Of a DNA stretch of 64,000 nt, positions 1 to 15,100 are shown one piece after another. Source of the DNA: Cordia subcordata (lineage: Eukaryota > Streptophyta > Magnoliopsida > Boraginales > Cordiaceae); contig JAPTOF010000001.1 in NCBI GenBank assembly GCA_028554755.1, positions 39,141,501-39,205,500 of the forward strand. The letters run 5' to 3'. The position numbers were made by a program, and so were the translations under genes. Position 1 is the stretch's first letter; the number at the start of each line of letters is the position of its first letter. The notes under the pieces were generated by a model. It was not told the origin of the DNA and made no database searches. It saw nothing but the letters and a program-made list of their open reading frames with translations.

Positions 1-426
1 TGGTTCCAGCTGGAAAGTTTTCTAGTTAATAAACATATTATATCTGATGCAGACTATTCGGAAAAAGACTTCTTTCTTGTAAAAGCTAGCAATCCATTTT
101 CTTGGAAAATTATCTGGTTAAGTTAAAATTCAAATTACCAGGACTATAATAAAATGTCTCTAAATAAGAATCTGCTTGTAATTTCGAGCTATCTTGATAG
201 AAAATATAATATATATTCAAAAATCACTTCTTGTCATTTAAAAAGAAAAAATTAAAACCATTTACATTCAAGCCTCTAATCAAATCATGTCTGCAATTGA
301 AAAAGCGTATTACTATATGTAATAAGTACACGACTATTTTCCCTACAAATTTAAACTTTTAGAAAAAGTGATAACTCTAACATATCGTCTTTGTAATAGT
401 TTCATTTTCTTTTTGACAAGGAATAT

Positions 427-900
427 GTTAGAAAATTAGGACGCACTCACGCAGCAAAATTAAAACACGAGTAACGAGAAAAGAATACGCAAAATTAAAC
501 GTGGTTCGGCCCTCTACCTACGTTCACGAAAACCTCCATTAGAAAGAAAAGAATACAAACTCAGTAGGACTTTTTGCACGGATAGAGAAGTCTAAAACCT
601 CCCTCACGGTATTTTTATAATGACTCTCTCTCAACCTAGACCTATTGCAAGATACACATATATTTTAAATAATACAAGAGTCCTATTTATAGTCGAGATT
701 TCCTTGTCCTCCAAGACAAAGGATTTCCTAATCTATCAATCATACCATAACTAAAACTCTTACTATAATTAGAATTTTGACTCCTATTAAAGTTTTTTTC
801 TAATCTCAATATGAATTTAGGTTTAGCACTTAAACCATAACCCAACAGAATATGATGTCTTTCTACAAGGTCAAGGGTACTGTGATTCAAAAGGAGAAGA
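427..900. repeat. probable LTR-retrotransposon fragment
   Basis: A block starting TGTTAGAAAATTAGG and running through a GTGGTTCGGCCCTC segment has base composition unlike its AT-rich surroundings and looks like the edge of a dispersed plant retroelement. I see no second LTR, primer-binding site or coding domain nearby, so this is a weak call from general appearance only. A repeat-library search would decide it. Confidence 0.3.
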
Positions 901-1318
901 GAGATTTTAAGACCAGAATATAATGGCTAAAAATTCTTCATATCTTAATTAATTAAATATGCAAGAACTTTTAAGATTTTATTTGCTGGCATGAAAAAGC
1001 CGAAACTTTTGGTTTCTGGAACATATTCCTTTGGTTTGTTATATCCCTCAATCATGCAGTACTTTCTCCGCTGTCACTGCGTCAAACAAAATCAACCAAT
1101 AATAGGATAACATATACGATTGCATTGTGTTGCAGTAATTATAAGTATTATGTTAACGTACCGAACATTAATATATCAGCCTTTCATTTTTCCACACATT
1201 TCAGTCTCGTTCTAGTATTGATCTTCTAGACTATTTAACTAAAACATGCGCACATTTCATTTGCCAGTAGTGAAATTTCATAAGACAAGAAGAATATTGA
1301 AGGGAAGCAATTTAATAA

Positions 1319-1549
1319 AGGCCCATTTGGATTGATTTTTTATTAAAAAAATAAGTACTTTGTGTCAGAAGTTATATTATTTTTACAATAAGTATTTGGA
1401 TTAGATTTTTTAATATAACTAAAACTCAAAAAAAAAAAAGTTCATTTTCAAATTTTTCAAAAGCCAAAACTTTTAGCTTCTCAAGAAAAATACTTTTCAG
1501 GAGTTTTAGAATAAAGTAATTTTTTAAAAATTAATTTAAACGAACCCTA
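1319..1549. mobile_element. short MITE, family with GGCxCGTTTGGATTGG ends
   Basis: The element starts GGCCCATTTGGATTGATTTT and ends with the imperfect inverse (AAACGAACCCTAA). The interior is rich in A and T runs with inverted AGCTTCT-like pieces. Related copies lie at 22681-22890, 24653-24865, 24954-25178 and 60033-60238. It has no coding capacity. The superfamily is uncertain because I could not find a clear target duplication. Confidence 0.55.
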
Positions 1550-4539
1550 AATACAATGACAACCATGCATTATCTACTTTACTTGCTTGATCTACTTTCT
1601 AATTCCACCTCATATTATCTACTCGTAAATGGTTGTTGCTATATTGTTATAATTAGCCTTAGTTATCCAAACTAGAAGAACATAGTTGAGATAATCTTAC
1701 ATTTTGTGAATATACTATAATATCTGGATGGTGAGAATAAAACAGGTGTAAACACAACATAACGCCAAGGATATATGCATAAAGTAGAAGAAACACAGGA
1801 GGCTTACGAGAATAATGGACACTTAAGCAGAGCTGATACAATGAAGATGCAATATGTTAATATTGAAAATGTTGCAGGATCAATCTGCAAGCATCATTGC
1901 ACATTTTTGCACGATGAATCTGGAACATTCTCTGAATACAAAGATTTCTAACAAATGTAGCTAGTAAGCTAGAGGACTAGGAATGCAGTTATAATGTTCT
2001 TTGCCTAAGTCATATGAAATTAATTAATGGGGTGACGCATAACTACCTGAATATGAGGCATAATTATGATTCGGATTGTCCACGCAATTATGATGAAATG
2101 ATCCAAATAATTCAACATAACACCTTGAAACATCGCTCATGATATAACATGCTTACAATTATCATTTGTATTGGATATTTCTCAAATCGTTTGTGTTATA
2201 ATATTATATGGAGACCTTCAACACATCGAAGTTCAAGTTTAACCATATTGTAATGAAGTAAATGGAAGTGACCCAGCATATTCATCAGTTTCTATCATTT
2301 ATAATGAGAGCTTGGGATTTGAATCGTAAGGTAGAGCTTTCAGCATTAATTAGGGCTGATTCAGACTTAATGATACTAGCCAGCTGCAAGCTGCTATTCT
2401 CTATGCTTTTTCCTTTCTCTGTCGAGAGGACCCTCCTGCAACTCTTTCTTTCTTGTCAAAAATGGCCAGGAGGAGCTACTTTGACATTAATTCAAGGCCA
2501 CATAAATATTCTATAGAATGATATTATTCCTTCTGTTAGAATTCGAAGCTTGAAATTGGAAATGGAAAAAGAATTTTTGAGTTTAAGAAATTTCAAGACT
2601 AATTGTGTCACATTAATTTGTTTACTTGAAATCCTCAATTTCAAAAAGCACAATCAACTATAGCAGAACCAACCGAATTTCTGCGCAATCTATCTTTAAC
2701 ACACTTCGGCTCTTAGAGATGATATAATAGACGAGACAACTCTGGACAAAAAATAAAAATAAAAGAGAGAGAGAAAAATACTGGATGGTTATATTCATTT
2801 GATGAGGATCCTTTTGTTAGATTTCATTGATTGCGTTTGAGAGTTTATTTTTCTTGAATTGTTAAAGTAAAGAAAGCAAATTTATTAAGAAAAAGGTATA
2901 GTCACGAATCTCCCATTATGCACACGCCTAGAAAAGATCGAATTCGCACAAGGGAATGAAATTAGTGAAGAAGAACATGTTTGGGGTGGGGGATGAAGCC
3001 CGAAAGGAGCCGATGACTGTAATTTTCAACTCGAATATGTGCCCAAGAAATAGTAAATCTTCTTGGAAGATGCAAAGCAACCAATTGAAAATGTGCATGT
3101 AAATATGATGCTCTTCCATCACTAATTAAATTCTTGATGTCTTTTTGTATGCATTAGTGAATTCCAAACTAACAATTAGGTCATACAACACATGAGACTT
3201 CTTAGAATATATCACCATGTACACATGTTATCTCGTCTCTCTTATGTCTATTAGCATCCAAAAATGATTAATATTAGTTGTAAGAGACAATTATCCCAAT
3301 GCACCCCGAATTTAATAATTAGTAGCCGAGTTTCATTGGATGTTTGGTGGTCGACTCTGCTAATTGGGTTTCTCTCTTATCTTAAAAAAAAATTTAATCC
3401 CAATGCACAAAATTCCAGCAATATATGGATTGGAGAAAAAATCATACACACCTCAGGATCTGGTGTCATTATTCAACTCAAGAAGGGCAAGATGCCACCA
3501 ACCAATTGGAATATGCTAAGGTGCATGATTATAGAGTAATACAATATGTTTACAAAGAAGTCAATAAATGTACTGGTTAACACGACTAGTAAAACTTGGA
3601 CTAACCCAACCCCTTGATTGTCATGCATAACATGGAACTTCCCCCAAAGGGCCTCTATAAGATGTTAAAACATTCTTAAAATAAACAACATTTTTGAATA
3701 GTGATTTTTGCACCTATTCATCTACAAATGTGCTTATTTATCGAAGTTTACACCTGTTCATCTAAAAAGGTCCCTATTCACCAAAAATCATTACTATTTA
3801 GATATGCAAATTTCATGTTCTTCTTAAAGATATTTTCACTGCAAGGAAAACAATCTTAATGCTCTTCTCAATACACCTTTCTGAAAATACACATATCTTA
3901 ATACTAATTTCTATCAAGTGAAAGACAAATATTATCAAAACTTCATTGTACCCTAGAGACATTTTGCAGTAACCTTTTTGCATGGTTCGAGAATTTTGCA
4001 ACAAAAATATTGTTTAAAAAAAAAAAAAAGGAGAGAAACATATATTCACCTAGAAATCCAGCCCAACTTCCATGTGAACAAAAATGATCAAAAAGAATTA
4101 AGAAAACCTCAAATTTGCCCATGCTTTGTAAGTCGTGGTGTTCATGTTGTGTGGGCTTGGGGCCATGTGATTTCTGTAAACAAATTTTCACAAGAAAGTG
4201 AAAGAGGAAGAGCATGCCATGTATTATTTAACCAAAATTGTTGCTTATTTATCTCCTATTTATCTCACACTTGCTTATTTATCTCACACACTTTACAGAA
4301 ACCACCTTTAATATTTAACAAACAGACACACTCAAAACAGTGGATGCTTGGTGATGCCTAAGGAACCCTACTACAACCCCTACACAACAGGTCATAGATA
4401 TTGTGGTCCTGTATAAAAGCTTGAATCTGGAGGGTGTTGTTAAATGGTAAAAAACTAGCAGTATAGAGTGGTCCTCTCTGTCTCTTTTTAAGCTTTGTAT
4501 AGCTGTGAGGTAACATTACTCCATGACCCCCTGCTGTAA

Positions 4540-4540
4540 T

Positions 4541-4574
<34 letters not shown>

Positions 4575-4815
4575 TATTGCAGGTATCTTCTGAAGGGCAT
4601 GCAGCAACAACCACATTTACAGTGTTATAGTTTCAAAAAAGAGGTGACAACAAAAAGCAATGGAGAGAGTTTAAGAATGCAGTTGAGAACAACATTAATT
4701 AGCTTAGGCCCTTCTATAACAAAATATAGTTTAGAAAAGGATAGTCCTAGGTCCTACCCTATCAAATCTTACTTCCCTTTTTTCTATCTGCTTTCTCAAG
4801 GTTTCCATCTCTGTT

Positions 4816-4868
<53 letters not shown>

Positions 4869-4880
4869 CACACACACACA
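4540..4880. repeat. microsatellite cluster (GT)n(AT)n and (CT)n(AC)n
   Basis: A GT run followed by an AT run lies at about 4541-4575. A long CT run (about 4822-4863) followed directly by an AC run (about 4866-4880) lies 250 bases further on. Open frames reading through these (poly Ser/Leu or Arg/Glu) are repeat artefacts and are not annotated. Confidence 0.9.
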
Positions 4881-5002
4881 GAGTTGATAGTTGACAGGGG
4901 ATGGCTGTACCTTTTTCTTTCTAGGGAAGAAAAGGGTTATTATTGCAGCACCTGGGTTGGTGGCACTAATTGAATCCTCATGCAAGCAAAGAGCTAAGTG
5001 TA

Positions 5003-5180
5003 GAGCCAACCCATAGTGCCACGGATCGAGTATAAATTGCTCGTATAAATTGCTCGTATTTCACAAATGTCGTATGTTGAAATAGACCAGTTAGAATCAA
5101 CCCATAGTGTCACAGATTGAGTATAGATCGCTCGTCTTTCGCAAATGTCGTAGGTTGAGATAAGCCAGTAACATAAGTCA
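5003..5180. repeat. 91-bp imperfect tandem duplication
   Basis: Two neighbouring copies begin with CAACCCATAGTG (about 5007 and 5098) and continue through GATYGAGTATA and CGCAAATGTCGTA-like segments. The first copy has an extra 13-bp duplication of its TAAATTGCTCGTA core. No coding role is apparent. Confidence 0.7.
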
Positions 5181-6179
5181 CAGTACCATGAGATGAGCAC
5201 AAATTGTTTGTAAGACGAAAAAGATGAAGCCAGTATGCATACACGACATATATTTAATTCACGACATGTCAAGGACATAAATCACGTAGTAATACACAGC
5301 AAGTATTAGTGTGTTTTTAAGTCAGCACCCAAATACAGAAAATGACAGTAACGTGAACAAAAGTGCCAATGTGACCTTCCACTCGATGCTTTCATTTTTA
5401 AGGAATCAAATATGCCAATGTGACATTCCACTGAACACGTTCATCTCTAACAAACCCAGAATATTGACATCTACAGAAGTTTGTCTTCCATTTGATTTTG
5501 GTTAACTTATAAACAGAATTCAAAAAGACACTCCCAGAATTGCCGTAAATCATTCGAGTGACGATCCCGTTATAAACAATTATAAACTATCCACATCATT
5601 TTAACAAAATTGTATCAACACAATTTATTTACAACAGTTAAATCTCGCTCAACAAATCCACCCTTCAATCTTAATCCTCCAACCAGACACGAACAACATG
5701 ACAAGAAGCAACATGTATCATCTCACCACCGAATTAATGTCCCCAGTAACTCCCTAACATATAATCAAAGCCTCATTCCCATTTCCAGCTTCTATCAGAA
5801 AATGCGATGATTTTCAACTGGTCAGAAAGAAGATCAGATAAAAATATAGCAGCTGAGACGATACGATTATGTATAATGCTTTCATAAATTAAGATCCAAA
5901 TGTAACAGGAATACATTAGTGAGAATGAGATTGCTGGACTAAATTACAATTTACACAGAAAATCTGACCTGGATACATGCTCTAAATAAGGGCAAAATGT
6001 GCTTGATTCCCTAGTAAATGAAGTTGCAGAATCATCAAACAAATGCTCCTATAACAAGGTTAAATAAATTCAGGGTTTCACTGAAATCTTTTTGGTGGCC
6101 AAAGGATCGCATATTGCTCAACTTAATGCTACTCTACAACATCCTAGGGCTACAAAAAATCTTGTAAGTTAAGGATAAA

Positions 6180-9100
6180 CTACTCTTGCTTTGACTCTCT
6201 TGTAGTAATTGAGCCTCCATGGGTAAACAACAAATCATAGAGCTCCTCAGCCGTTGGCCGGTCGGTTGGATTCTTCTGCGTACAATGATGATAAACATTG
6301 ACGAGGAACCGAAGAGTTCCGGATCCAGTGTCTGGTCCATCCACGTCTGTGCCAGATTCAGACAATGCTAATGCATCCAGCTCTTGATCGGGTTGAACTA
6401 AAGCCTCCAGCTCCTCTGTTAGTGGAGGCCTTCTCCCAGTCTGCATGGATCATGCAAAATATTTATTTCAGAACCAATGTAACTAAAAGAACAGAATTGT
6501 GGGCATTCCTTCTGTGCTAGACCTAGCATCACCTCAATCCAGAAAGAAGAGAGCAGTTATTACGCAAACTCAGTTCAAGGGAGTTGTTCTCTTTTCCAAA
6601 TTCATTTGTCATTGTTATGAACCTAACATGGAAAGGAGTTATTGACTGGCAGTGCTTTTGCCATATGAAGGACCATTCCAGCCATTTTCTAAGAGAAAAT
6701 ATAAATTATATGCTGAGCCTCATCCAGCCACAGCAAGATATTTTCAATAGTAGACCAAGTTCTCTTGTCCTAAAAAATTTCAGCTGTTTTGATGTCCTCG
6801 ACAAGGCACTGAAACGCACAAGACTGTTTAAATGTACAAATCAAATATTATGTATTAAAAATGTTTATCGTGTTTTAAAATATCCAACAAGGACCAGAGT
6901 GCCAGAGACATTGGGAAATATATCCCATAAGAGCAAGTTGCATCTTCTTCTAACAAAAGCAGAAAAAAGACATTGACGATTTGGGAGATTCTGCTCTTAC
7001 ATTAACATTGTCCACCTTTACAGCATATATCAGTTCAGTTACCTTCCTATATATTCTTAATATGATAATCCTTTTTCACTTCTTTTGGTCATAGCTAATA
7101 TAATATTCTAAAACAGCAGAAGAGATACAAAACAATACCTGAAGAAAATTGTGTATGTCAGATTCCGGCAACCCCGCATAAGGAAGTTGCAGAGTTAGCA
7201 ATTCCAAGAGGAAGCATCCAAATGACCAAATATCCACTTCCTATGTCCAAACACCGAAAAAAAGGCCATAAGCCAGATAACCAAACATAAACATTCAAAA
7301 TTGAGAAAAGCTACACAACAGACAAAGACCTGATTCAAGAGAAACAACATATTTAAAGAGAGAAAAAGATATAAGAATTTGGAAAGTGTATTTTCTGTTA
7401 TTCATTCCTGTAACTAAATGTGTTTACAGGTATTTATAGAACTCGTTACAAGTCATTGCTTAGCTGTCATAACTAACTGACAGTAGTAACACTAAGCTAA
7501 CTGACACTGATTTATTGCAAGGATTAGTCTTCCATCACTCGAACCGACATCAGTTCGACTGAAAAATTTGTAGTTTTCAAACAAAAATTCATAGGTCAAG
7601 AACAAAACTTTTTACCTATGAATTTTTGTTAGAAAACTTAAAAAATTCATAGGTAAAAATTTTTGTTCTTGACCTACGAATTTTTGTTTGAAAACTACAT
7701 ATTTTCAGTCGAACTAACATCAGGTCAACTGACGCCCATATTGCAATACAACAAAACACTTTTCAGAATACAACTAATCCTGTCAAAGCTCTCTCTCATC
7801 AATATTGAAGTATTGCCAATCCCATATGTGAGTACATATGTATGTGCATGACCAATTAGCTAGTATGTTTAATGAATTCAAAAAATAATTAAGTGAGGCC
7901 TGCATCATATGCAGCAGGGCTAAGGCTTCTACCATATGTCAGTTAATCAAAGGTAGAACCAGAAGGCACAAGAAACAAACAACTTTTTAGGCACTTAAAA
8001 TTACATGTCACGACATTGCATGCACCTTAGACAGAAAGGGCACTTCCAGCGAAGGATTAAAACTTATACACGAAGAAAACAAACAATGAAGAAACCCACA
8101 GGCCAATCCACCTATACTCCTGCCCGCACTCAGTTTTGTTAGATGATATACAACAGAAGTTAAATGCCAAATTCACCATCTTTTTCTTCATACATTCTAA
8201 AAGATAAATGCCAAATTCAATATATTGTTCAATGTAACTCATGGTGGAGAGATACCATCACATATATCTCATTGATCAAGCAAGATAAAGGCTTCCAATA
8301 TCTTTCCTTCTTTTCTCTCTTCTCCAAGAATAAACCCAAGAAATTCATTTTCCTACAAATATGTCAGTCAATGTAGCTGTCATTCAGAATTTCAGAAAGC
8401 TCAATCAAGCCACCAACACATTTTCCCATCATTTCTGTACCCTCACTGCTAACCGATCAGTGTGCAGGCCTTTCTACTCTCATTCTGAGTAAAATTTCTT
8501 TCATCTATGGTAAGTAAATATAGAAAAACACGAACAGCCCTACATATTAATTACTCCCCCGGTGACATAAATATGTCACTCTTGCAATGGGCAGAGTTCA
8601 AGATTACTCTGCCTATAGAACACAAATCACAAAGAAAAGTAGAAAACACTTTAACATGGTTGTGGATGTGAAAATGCCGTAATGTGGTTTTATGCAAAGA
8701 CAGTGGTCTGCTAGAAATGCCTAAGATAGTAGTAATGTTGAAAAATTAACATGTGCTGTAACTTTCAAAAGGGTGAGATAAAGTATAGACTATACAAAAG
8801 GAGGACATTGCAAAAACCTACGGCACAGATAGCATATTTATTCAGAAGTCTGAAAGGACAGACCTAAGAGAAACTCTAGGCCAGCAAGTTGCTTGAAGTT
8901 CCACAAAAAGAATATTATAATCTCCCACGTTCCTAGAATATCAAGAGTTACAAGGTAAAGAGACAAAAGTACACCTCAATAAGAGTCTCAACATCATCAT
9001 ACTCCAAGATATCTTCCACTCAAATGTATATCTTTGGAAAGAACAAAAGAAAGAAAAAAGGAAAGACCAGCTGAATGGAACAGAACTGCAGCTGCTATCA

Positions 9101-12100
9101 TTCTCTATTTGTCTTGGTACGATGTAACTTAAAAGAAGGAAGGTTGCCCAAGATTTCATTCAAGGGAGTTGAGCATCATCATGTATCATAAGATTGGTCA
9201 TGGTACCTCGAATTCTTTGATGCATATATGAGCTAGCAAAGAATCTAAAAATGAGACAGAACAAAGATTCACTCACACCTTTCAAAGCTATCAATCATAA
9301 ACCAAGTACAAACAAAAAGAAAATGGACTTTATAAAGTAATTAAAAAGAAAAAACAATTAATGGGAAGAAGGGGGGAAAGGGGAAGGGGGAGAAGAGATC
9401 CTTACCAGACCATAGACGTTGCGATTATGCATCGTCAGGAAGACTTCAGGAGCCATCCAACGAGGTGTCCCAACACAAACATCTGGTGGAGGTATTCCTT
9501 TATGTGCAATACAGCATGTATGCAAGTAAGACCGAAGAGGTATCGCCCGATCAAAATCACAGAGCTTGACAACAGGTGTACCGTCAGCTCTCTTTTTATC
9601 CAGATCGATAAGAACATTTTCACTTTTTATGTCACGGTGGATAATGTGTCTCGAATGCAGCTCTCTTAGTGCACATGCAATATCTCTAGTGATGTACAGT
9701 GCTAAACGTGCAGGGACACATTTATTGCCTCCTCTTGACAATTCCTCTAAATAGTTCTGTGACATGACAAACAATGAAGACAATTACAAGAGAAATAATG
9801 ACTACTTGAGCAACCAATAGATGAATCAAGGGAAAAATAGTTTAAGCAGTATATTACCTTCAAGGAACCCCCCTTAACATAATCCATTAGTATGGTAGAC
9901 TGTAAAATATGGTGCTCCGGTTTTCCATCTGATGATCGAGCCCACCCAGAAGAGATCTGATGACCATAGAGTTCAACTATGCAGGGATGCTTCAAAACGG
10001 CCAACATTCTCACTTCTCCTAAACAAGTTAACTCAAAATTTCTAATTTCCTCCGGAGAAGTACCACATACTTCTAAAGTACGCACCTGCAATCAAAAGAA
10101 GCTTTCAAATGTAAGAAGCCAGGATGTTTTCCATCCTTCTCAATGTTTCTCTTTTATTGCCGGACACTGCAGGGGGTATGGGGGTGAAGAAAACAGGTCT
10201 CATGATCAGGTGATTACAAAGATTTCCATGAATAATGTTCACTCAAAATTATGGAAATGCACAAGAAACATATTCTCATAGAACTTAATATTCTAATATC
10301 ATAAAACTTAATATATGAAGATCATATTTCAAAAGTAATAACAGCATAGCAACTTCATCAACTTATTCCAATACTTATGATGAATCAAGGCCAGATTACA
10401 ACCAATGAGATGAAAAACAAGATGTTTTGATGATATTAATTATAATATAAATAAATCTAGTAACAAAACTATTAATATAATCATATAATTAGAATAATGA
10501 TAGCATTCACCAATGAAGCACCTTAGCTGCTGCCTCAAGTGATCCAAATTCACACCGAATAAGAGTAGTAGATGCTGTTTTTCCTTTTTGGTCAGAGGAG
10601 GATATTGATGGGAAGGAACCACCTGGGCCACGATTACCTTCTGGCACAGAAACATTGATGCGACTCAGAGGTACATACCTGAAATGATAAGTGCATCCAT
10701 CAGAACTACTTCAGACAGCTACGTATAGATTCTCCCCGACCGCATCCCCAGCATGATGCAGCCACCCAAAGGATAACAATGACATGGAAATGACTTAATC
10801 TCAAGTCTTAAGGAAAAAATAGCATCAGAAACACTTAAATCATATCAGACAATTTCTCCCAAATGCACAAACAGAAAAGACTTCACCAACACCAACTGAT
10901 GCAACAACAAAGATGATCAAAATTCATGAATTCATGGAAAGCCCTACCTAAAATATCTATGCTGAAAAAGGTAGCAGCAAATTCAAAGGACCTGACACAT
11001 TCTCAGATTAGATAACATAGACCAACTACAAGATCTCACCAGTTAAACAAGAGATCCATGTCACAGCAACATAGTAAGTTCCTACTCTCAGCAGAAATTA
11101 CAAAAAGAAAAATTGGGTAATTGTTTTGGCATAAGGTGACCTCTTCCAAGTTACGAATTAAATGTCAATGGAGTCAATTTAGAATGAGTGCATCAATCTT
11201 CTTATACATGAATGAAAACAATAAGTTAAAACACTCATTTAAATATAAGAAAGAAATGTAAGAAAAGCAATCCCCAAAATCTAGAAGAAACTTAACAACA
11301 TATGAAACATAAACCTGCAGAAATATTCTTGGTCTGTCTCTTCTCTTATATCATGTGGATGGCAGGCATCAACAATCATGCGAAGCCATGATTGATTTCT
11401 CTTCACAACAATGACATTCCAGGCATGTGGTGAGAAATCCAGGAAACCTCTAACAAGTTCACAAGGTATTTGAGGTTCCATTCGATCACAAAGGTACTAG
11501 GGTACATGAAAACGAGGTTTTGTTAGTGCATAATATTTGAATAAAGTCATACAGACCACAACTCAAAAGAAACATATCCATCAAAGAAATACCTTCATAA
11601 GCAGAGCTCTATGTCTACAAATACCGAACTGTAGACTCCCAATAGGAACTACAATTGAATTACGTCTTGCTTTAATAGAATGGAGAGATCTTTCGCAAAG
11701 ATCACGAAATGCAATCTCTTCTACATTGTCCAGACTCCATTTTGCATCTTCTGAAAGGCTGTTTGCATTTCCAGTTGTGCATGTACACACAAAAGGTCTT
11801 CTATAGTTCGAACCAGAGACAACTTTTCTTGTCTGCTGGATAACTGCACTTTTATCACTTCCACCAAAATGATCAGACACGAAAAGGGCAAGAAGTGACG
11901 CAATCTGCAAGTCATCAATGGTAGCATGTCCCCTTCTTTTGGCTGAACCACTCATCTGCTTAAAAAATGACACCAATGCTTGAGCACGAAATGCAATGGC
12001 ATCTAATCCTTCGTCCTTCTCCCTGGTGGCAAAATTCAACAAATCAGTGACGTTACAATTGCAATTATTGAAAAAGTCAAGTAACTCTGTGATTGCCCTT

Positions 12101-15100
12101 TGAATTCCACAAAGAACAACTGCACAAAAAGAAATTACCGATCAACAAGAATGACTTCTCGAGAATCAAGATGTAGATTTTGTTCATATTCCTGCAGGGA
12201 CATGAAAGGTCGATCTCGCCCGGCATCATAAAACCCATCTGCTAGATGGTCATCAACACCACAAATTGATATCTTGCTATATTTTGATGACAAATTTGGA
12301 CAATTATCTGTTGGTCTCCGATATTTGCTTGGTTTAGGATTATCAAGGTCCCCGTCGAAATGTCTTTTTGCCTTTAAATTACTGCTTAATAATTCGGAAG
12401 CCAATCCTTCATCAGATGTGGCAGCAGCATTTGAAAGGGAGCCCAAAGATTCATCACACTGAGTACAGCCATCCTTATCCTCTTTATGTATTCCAGGAGA
12501 GTCAGATTCATCACATGAGCATTTCTCCACAAGGCAATCCTTCTTTGAGCTAACATTTTCGTCGTCAATATTGACGAGGGGTTTTTCACATTCTACACCT
12601 TGAGATAGTGATTCTTTGTCAATAACCTTAGAACTTGCTACAGCCGATGAGTCTTCTGCAACAGAGACATTGAAATTGAGAAGACATTTGCATGCTTTGC
12701 ATTTTCCTGAGGCTCCTTGTTTGGCAGCATGATTTTCACTTCTCCACCTCCTACTGTTCAATCGCTCTTGACGAGCTCGTTGTTGCAAGTAATACCGTCG
12801 TTTCCATCCCTTAGACCTTCGTGTTGCAAAACATCTATTACTTGATGATGGCCCGCTTACATGACTTGATGATGTGATAGAAGAGCCTATAAAACAATAA
12901 GATAAATTCATCAGAAATATAAACCGTTAGCCCAATTTATAAATGCTCTTCTGACAACTCTAAGGAGATGGAAACGAGGAGAGAGAAAATTCTGACAAGA
13001 AACCATCAAATAAATGTTTCACGAGGGGTGACACACACACACACAGAATGAGTTGCCTCACCATATTGAGGACTAACACGAGTCTCATCAACACCACCTT
13101 CAAGTACATCCATTTCTACAGAAGAACTAAAGAATTCATCATTAGAAATATCTTTGCCATTTCCCTCCAAATAGCAGCATATCCACGAAGGTATTTGACA
13201 ATAAGTACGAAGCCTGTTACACTTGTTTAAAATTGGAAAAAATGCCAGGTTAGATACTCAAACATACTTTACATAAGTAAGAAGATAATGTTGCAAATCA
13301 GTTAATGATCAGGAACAGAAGTTTCCAGAACTACACAACTTTATCAACATATTCAAACGGAAGAAGCTCAAAAGAAAGAGGAAACACCACCTACCTGAAG
13401 ATTTAACCTCTGAAGATTATGCATCAATCCAAGTTCAAGACTTCCCAGTGACGTCAATCTATTATTTGACAAATCCAAGTTCTCCAGCCTTGGAAGTGCT
13501 GACAACCCGGAAGGTAGTTCAACCAACTTATTGTTAGAAACTCTAAATGATATCAACGAGTTCAAATAAGTAATCTCAGCAGGTAAATTCCTCATTTTAT
13601 TGAATGAAAGATCTAAATACTCCAAATTATTAAGAAATCCAATTTCCGGGGGCAGATATCTGCAGAAAAAAGTAAAGGTCATCAATTGTTATAACTTTTT
13701 TCAGGAACCTTTCATCATAAGGACTGTATAATGCAAGGTTAACAAATAAAAAGTTTGACATTACAGATAATTGGAGTGAAAGTAGGTGCAAATTCTTGTC
13801 TTGTTACCTCATCTGGAGCTAAGAAATTTACAGGATATGCAATTCCTGATTTTTAACTTCAGGAAACAGTTTTAACAAAAGGAACTTTTTATAACAATGA
13901 TCAAAACTGAGATAACATATTTAGTTTTCATAATTCCATCTTAAAAGGTAAGGTACGTAGAAAATGTTAAACTGTTTACATATATACAAGTCCCAAGACT
14001 TTACTATATTAAAAATAAATCCAAAAGGATGAATACTAAAACCTTCTGAAGAAGCTATATTCTTTAATCATATGAGCAATTGAACTACTCTTCATCATAT
14101 CATTCACTGAAAAATCAGGGCAAGAAACTATGTGCATCTGGGATTTCCAATGGAAGTTTAAAAGAGGCCAGTGCACAACTAAGCTACACTCGTTCAAGCC
14201 TTTGAAGAAGAGAACAAGACATTGAGCCAATGCACGAGCCATATTGAGTTACTAGGCCTTTTTCTCTACTGATAGAACTCTAAAAGACTACAGTCCAGAT
14301 AGGACACATGTTTTACTTGATCGTTTTGGTTTGCTGAATATAATGCCATTTATAGCAGGGAAAATTATACAAACAACAGAGACCAACAATCCACATTGTC
14401 TCAGAAATTCTGTAAGTCCTACAACAACTGGGAGGGTGTAACTCCTTTCCAATCTCACCCCCTGCATGGACCCCTTGACCATTTTATGGTACTGTTGTTG
14501 CAACAGCATGCTAACCACAAAAATATACATCTTTAGCACTTCCCCCAAAGCTGATATGCACAGGTATAGCATTTACAAAAGCTAGCGAGTCCCTTACCAG
14601 TAGAAGGTGGTATTCCTTTCTATTGCTCTCAATATCTAAAACCCCTAAACTGCTCTCTCAATCCTTGTGACTCAGGGTGTCATGTGTCTAACATATTTCA
14701 GAGTGCCTCTACTTGAGACCCTTCTGCAATCCATTTCAGGTTGTGAACAAAATGAAAGAGCCACAAATAAGTATACCAATATTACTTAATCAATATAGCA
14801 ATTTGACCAAAATACTTGCAAAAGGAGAGAAGCAATCTTCAAGTCCCAGGGAAAACAAGCAAGAGTTGCATAAAAAAGAAGAATAATATTAACAATCCTT
14901 TTCTCACTTTTTGTTAAATTATATGGCAACTAAGACATCGAATCTCTCACTATGCAACAAAATCCTTCATGATTTGGACACTGAAACATAGATAAGCAGA
15001 AAAAAAAAATATAGGGGAAATGAAAGGATAAACAGATGAAGAAGGCCCAAGTACAAACACCAAATATAAGTAGCCTATACTGATGCTCAGAAAGCCAATA

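Larger units (their letters stand above)
1..6179. other. intergenic region without recognisable gene
   Basis: No reading frame here resembles a known protein; the longest are short and low in complexity. The stretch holds a probable retroelement fragment (about 427-900), a MITE (1319-1549), microsatellites (4540-4880) and a 91-bp tandem duplication (about 5003-5180), each listed separately. The part next to 6180 is the 3' flank of the LRR kinase gene and probably contains its 3' UTR. Confidence 0.6.

Noticed and set aside
4545..5009. Two overlapping open frames (142 aa plus, 92 aa minus)
   Set aside because: Both owe their length to the CT/AC microsatellite (Ser-Leu or Arg-Glu runs) and have no recognisable domain.
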